A DNA stretch of 64,000 bases from assembly GCA_022749755.1 (NCBI GenBank), contig CM040447.1, forward strand, positions 14,731,087 through 14,795,086, read 5' to 3'. The translations under genes and the position numbers were made by a program. A model generated the notes under the pieces. It had not been told where the DNA came from. It worked only from the letters and a program-made list of their open reading frames with translations, and ran no database searches. Each line of letters starts with the position of its first letter. Within the stretch, counting starts at the first letter, position 1. The stretch comes from Azadirachta indica. Taxonomy: Eukaryota; Streptophyta; Magnoliopsida; Sapindales; Meliaceae. Below are positions 62,694 to 64,000 of the stretch, piece after piece.

Positions 62694-63876
62694 ATGGTAC
62701 AGAAGATAGTGTTGAAGGTCGATGCATCATGTCAGAAATGCAAGAAGAAGCTCCTCAAAGCAGTCTCTACCCTGCAAGGTAAACAAAACGATACACCTTC
62801 ATTTTCTGCATCATCGATCTTTAATTCTAATTAAGTCAAATCATTTTGTTGCCATGCACTATAATTAATTAGTTAATTCACAAAATTATTATAAGCTCAT
62901 CAGAGGCGCATATTTCTCTTTTTTACCCAAAATATCATTACATAGCCTCTCTTAATTTAACTCCGTATAATACATATATTATATATAATCTAAATATAAA
63001 GTAGTACTATTCATTATTTTTGAAGTCTATGAAAATCTATATTATTTTATTTTTTTTTTTTGTAAATTTGAAGGACATACTTTTGTTTAACTACTACTTC
63101 TACAAATTGAATGTTTTCATAAATATTAAGAAATCATTTTAATTTGAATATAAAGTTAGAAAAGAGTACGATGGAGAATTATTGAAAATAACTAGAGATT
63201 ACAAAAGAATATGATTGAAAGTTCACGTGAAGTTCGTATATTCTAATTCAATGATAAGCAATTGGAGGCATGCATATATCCTCCTTAATTATAAGGTAAA
63301 ATACTTTCATGCTTAATTTAGTCCCTTTTAAAATTGTTTAAAGGTTCTTAAGTACTCTCCCCACTTGATTTTGGTTCACACGAATAAGTCAGTATCAAAA
63401 ATGAATAAATAAAAAAATTAAAAAAAAAAAAAAAGAAAGAAGAAGAAGAAGAAGAAAAGTTACGCTTGTCTTTTACAAGGAGAATCATGCCTTTTTTTTT
63501 TTTTATTGATGGTTGTTCTTTTACAATTAGAATATATGTAATTAAAAGTGATAACTTTTCTAAATTCATTTCAGGTGTAGATAAAATAGAAGTTGATGCA
63601 GGAAAGGGGACGTTAACTGTAACAGGGAATGCAGACCCATATGAGATAATAGTTTGCACAAGAAAAGTTGCCAAATTCGCGGAGGTAGTGAGCATTGGGC
63701 CTCCTCCTGCCCCACCTAAACAAGATGTCCAAAAGAAACAAGACGCTAAGAAGCCCGATCAAAAGACCCAAATTCACAATCTCCACAGCTGCCCATGCCC
63801 TCTCTGCAACCCAATGACTAGTGTTGTCCATGTTGACCGTTATCCACAATCTCCCGTTTCATGCTCAATTCTGTGA
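62694..63876 (+). CDS. Heavy-metal-associated isoprenylated plant protein (HIPP)
   Basis: Two exons, 62694-62778 and 63575-63876 (intron Q-G|GTAAAC..CAG|GT, phase 1), giving 128 residues. Residues 1-70 form an HMA fold (MVQKIVLKVDASCQKCKKKL, then VDKIEVDAGKGTLTVTGNAD). The metal site is CxxC: Cys13 and Cys16. The protein then has a Pro/Lys/Gln-rich linker (PPPAPPKQDVQKKQDAKKP), a Cys-rich stretch (SCPCPLCNP) and ends CSIL, a CaaX box with C125; a final Leu favours geranylgeranylation, so membrane attachment is expected. HIPPs bind metals such as Cu, Zn or Cd and act in metal handling and stress or pathogen responses. The split after the first helix is the usual HIPP intron position. The second Cys group could give an extra metal site. 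Confidence 0.94.
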
Positions 63877-64000
63877 AAATTGTTCTATACAATCGTTGTT
63901 GAGTTTTTCGGCTAAACCAATACCCAATTAATTGAATAACCCTCGTTATTATTGATATTGCCCACATGTGTATAATGTCATTTGCATATACATCTAAGAA

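Overview
The window is nuclear DNA of a eudicot plant. It is AT-rich, its genes have spliced exons with GT..AG introns and long AT-rich intergenic stretches, and the families are typical plant ones: a chloroplast ERA-type GTPase, a GH5 endo-mannanase, an E-class PPR protein, SABATH methyltransferases and an isoprenylated metal-binding protein. The species cannot be fixed from the sequence alone; a woody dicot such as Citrus would fit, but that is a guess.

1-24.4 kb is the gene-dense part. On the plus strand, in order: an uncharacterised coiled-coil protein with one C-terminal membrane segment (2476-5271, 3 exons); an ERA-like GTPase (6638-11949, 9 exons, all five G motifs and a KH domain); a secreted mannan endo-1,4-beta-mannosidase (13733-16016, 5 exons, one with a GC splice donor); and an intronless PPR gene (16873-19044). 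On the minus strand follows a plastid-type lipid phosphate phosphatase epsilon (24352-20838, 4 exons). All splice frames close, giving complete proteins.

24.7-38 kb is mostly non-coding. It holds a non-autonomous Mutator-like element with a perfect 9-bp target duplication just upstream of the phosphatase gene, and one intronless two-membrane-segment gene with a DUF761-like tail (31246-32067).

38-46 kb is a SABATH methyltransferase cluster. Two complete four-exon genes lie on the minus strand (39613-38106 and 45768-44149). Between them, on the plus strand, lie two decayed terminal-exon relics (about 41337-41940 and 43008-43356) that resemble each other more than either intact gene.

48-60.7 kb is a nested transposon region: a 5'-truncated LINE with target duplication (48475-51387), inserted into one copy of an approximately 0.85-kb duplicated segment whose second copy (59839-60665) keeps the empty site; and, between the two copies, a Mutator-like element with a decayed transposase (minus strand) facing a small GRF zinc-finger gene (plus strand), followed by a 1.1-kb tandem duplication containing a 56-bp minisatellite with different copy number in each unit.

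The window closes with a two-exon HIPP gene (62694-63876) carrying a CxxC metal site and a CaaX box. The genes do not form one pathway. The clearest joint story is the expansion and decay of the SABATH array, together with the layered transposon history to its right.
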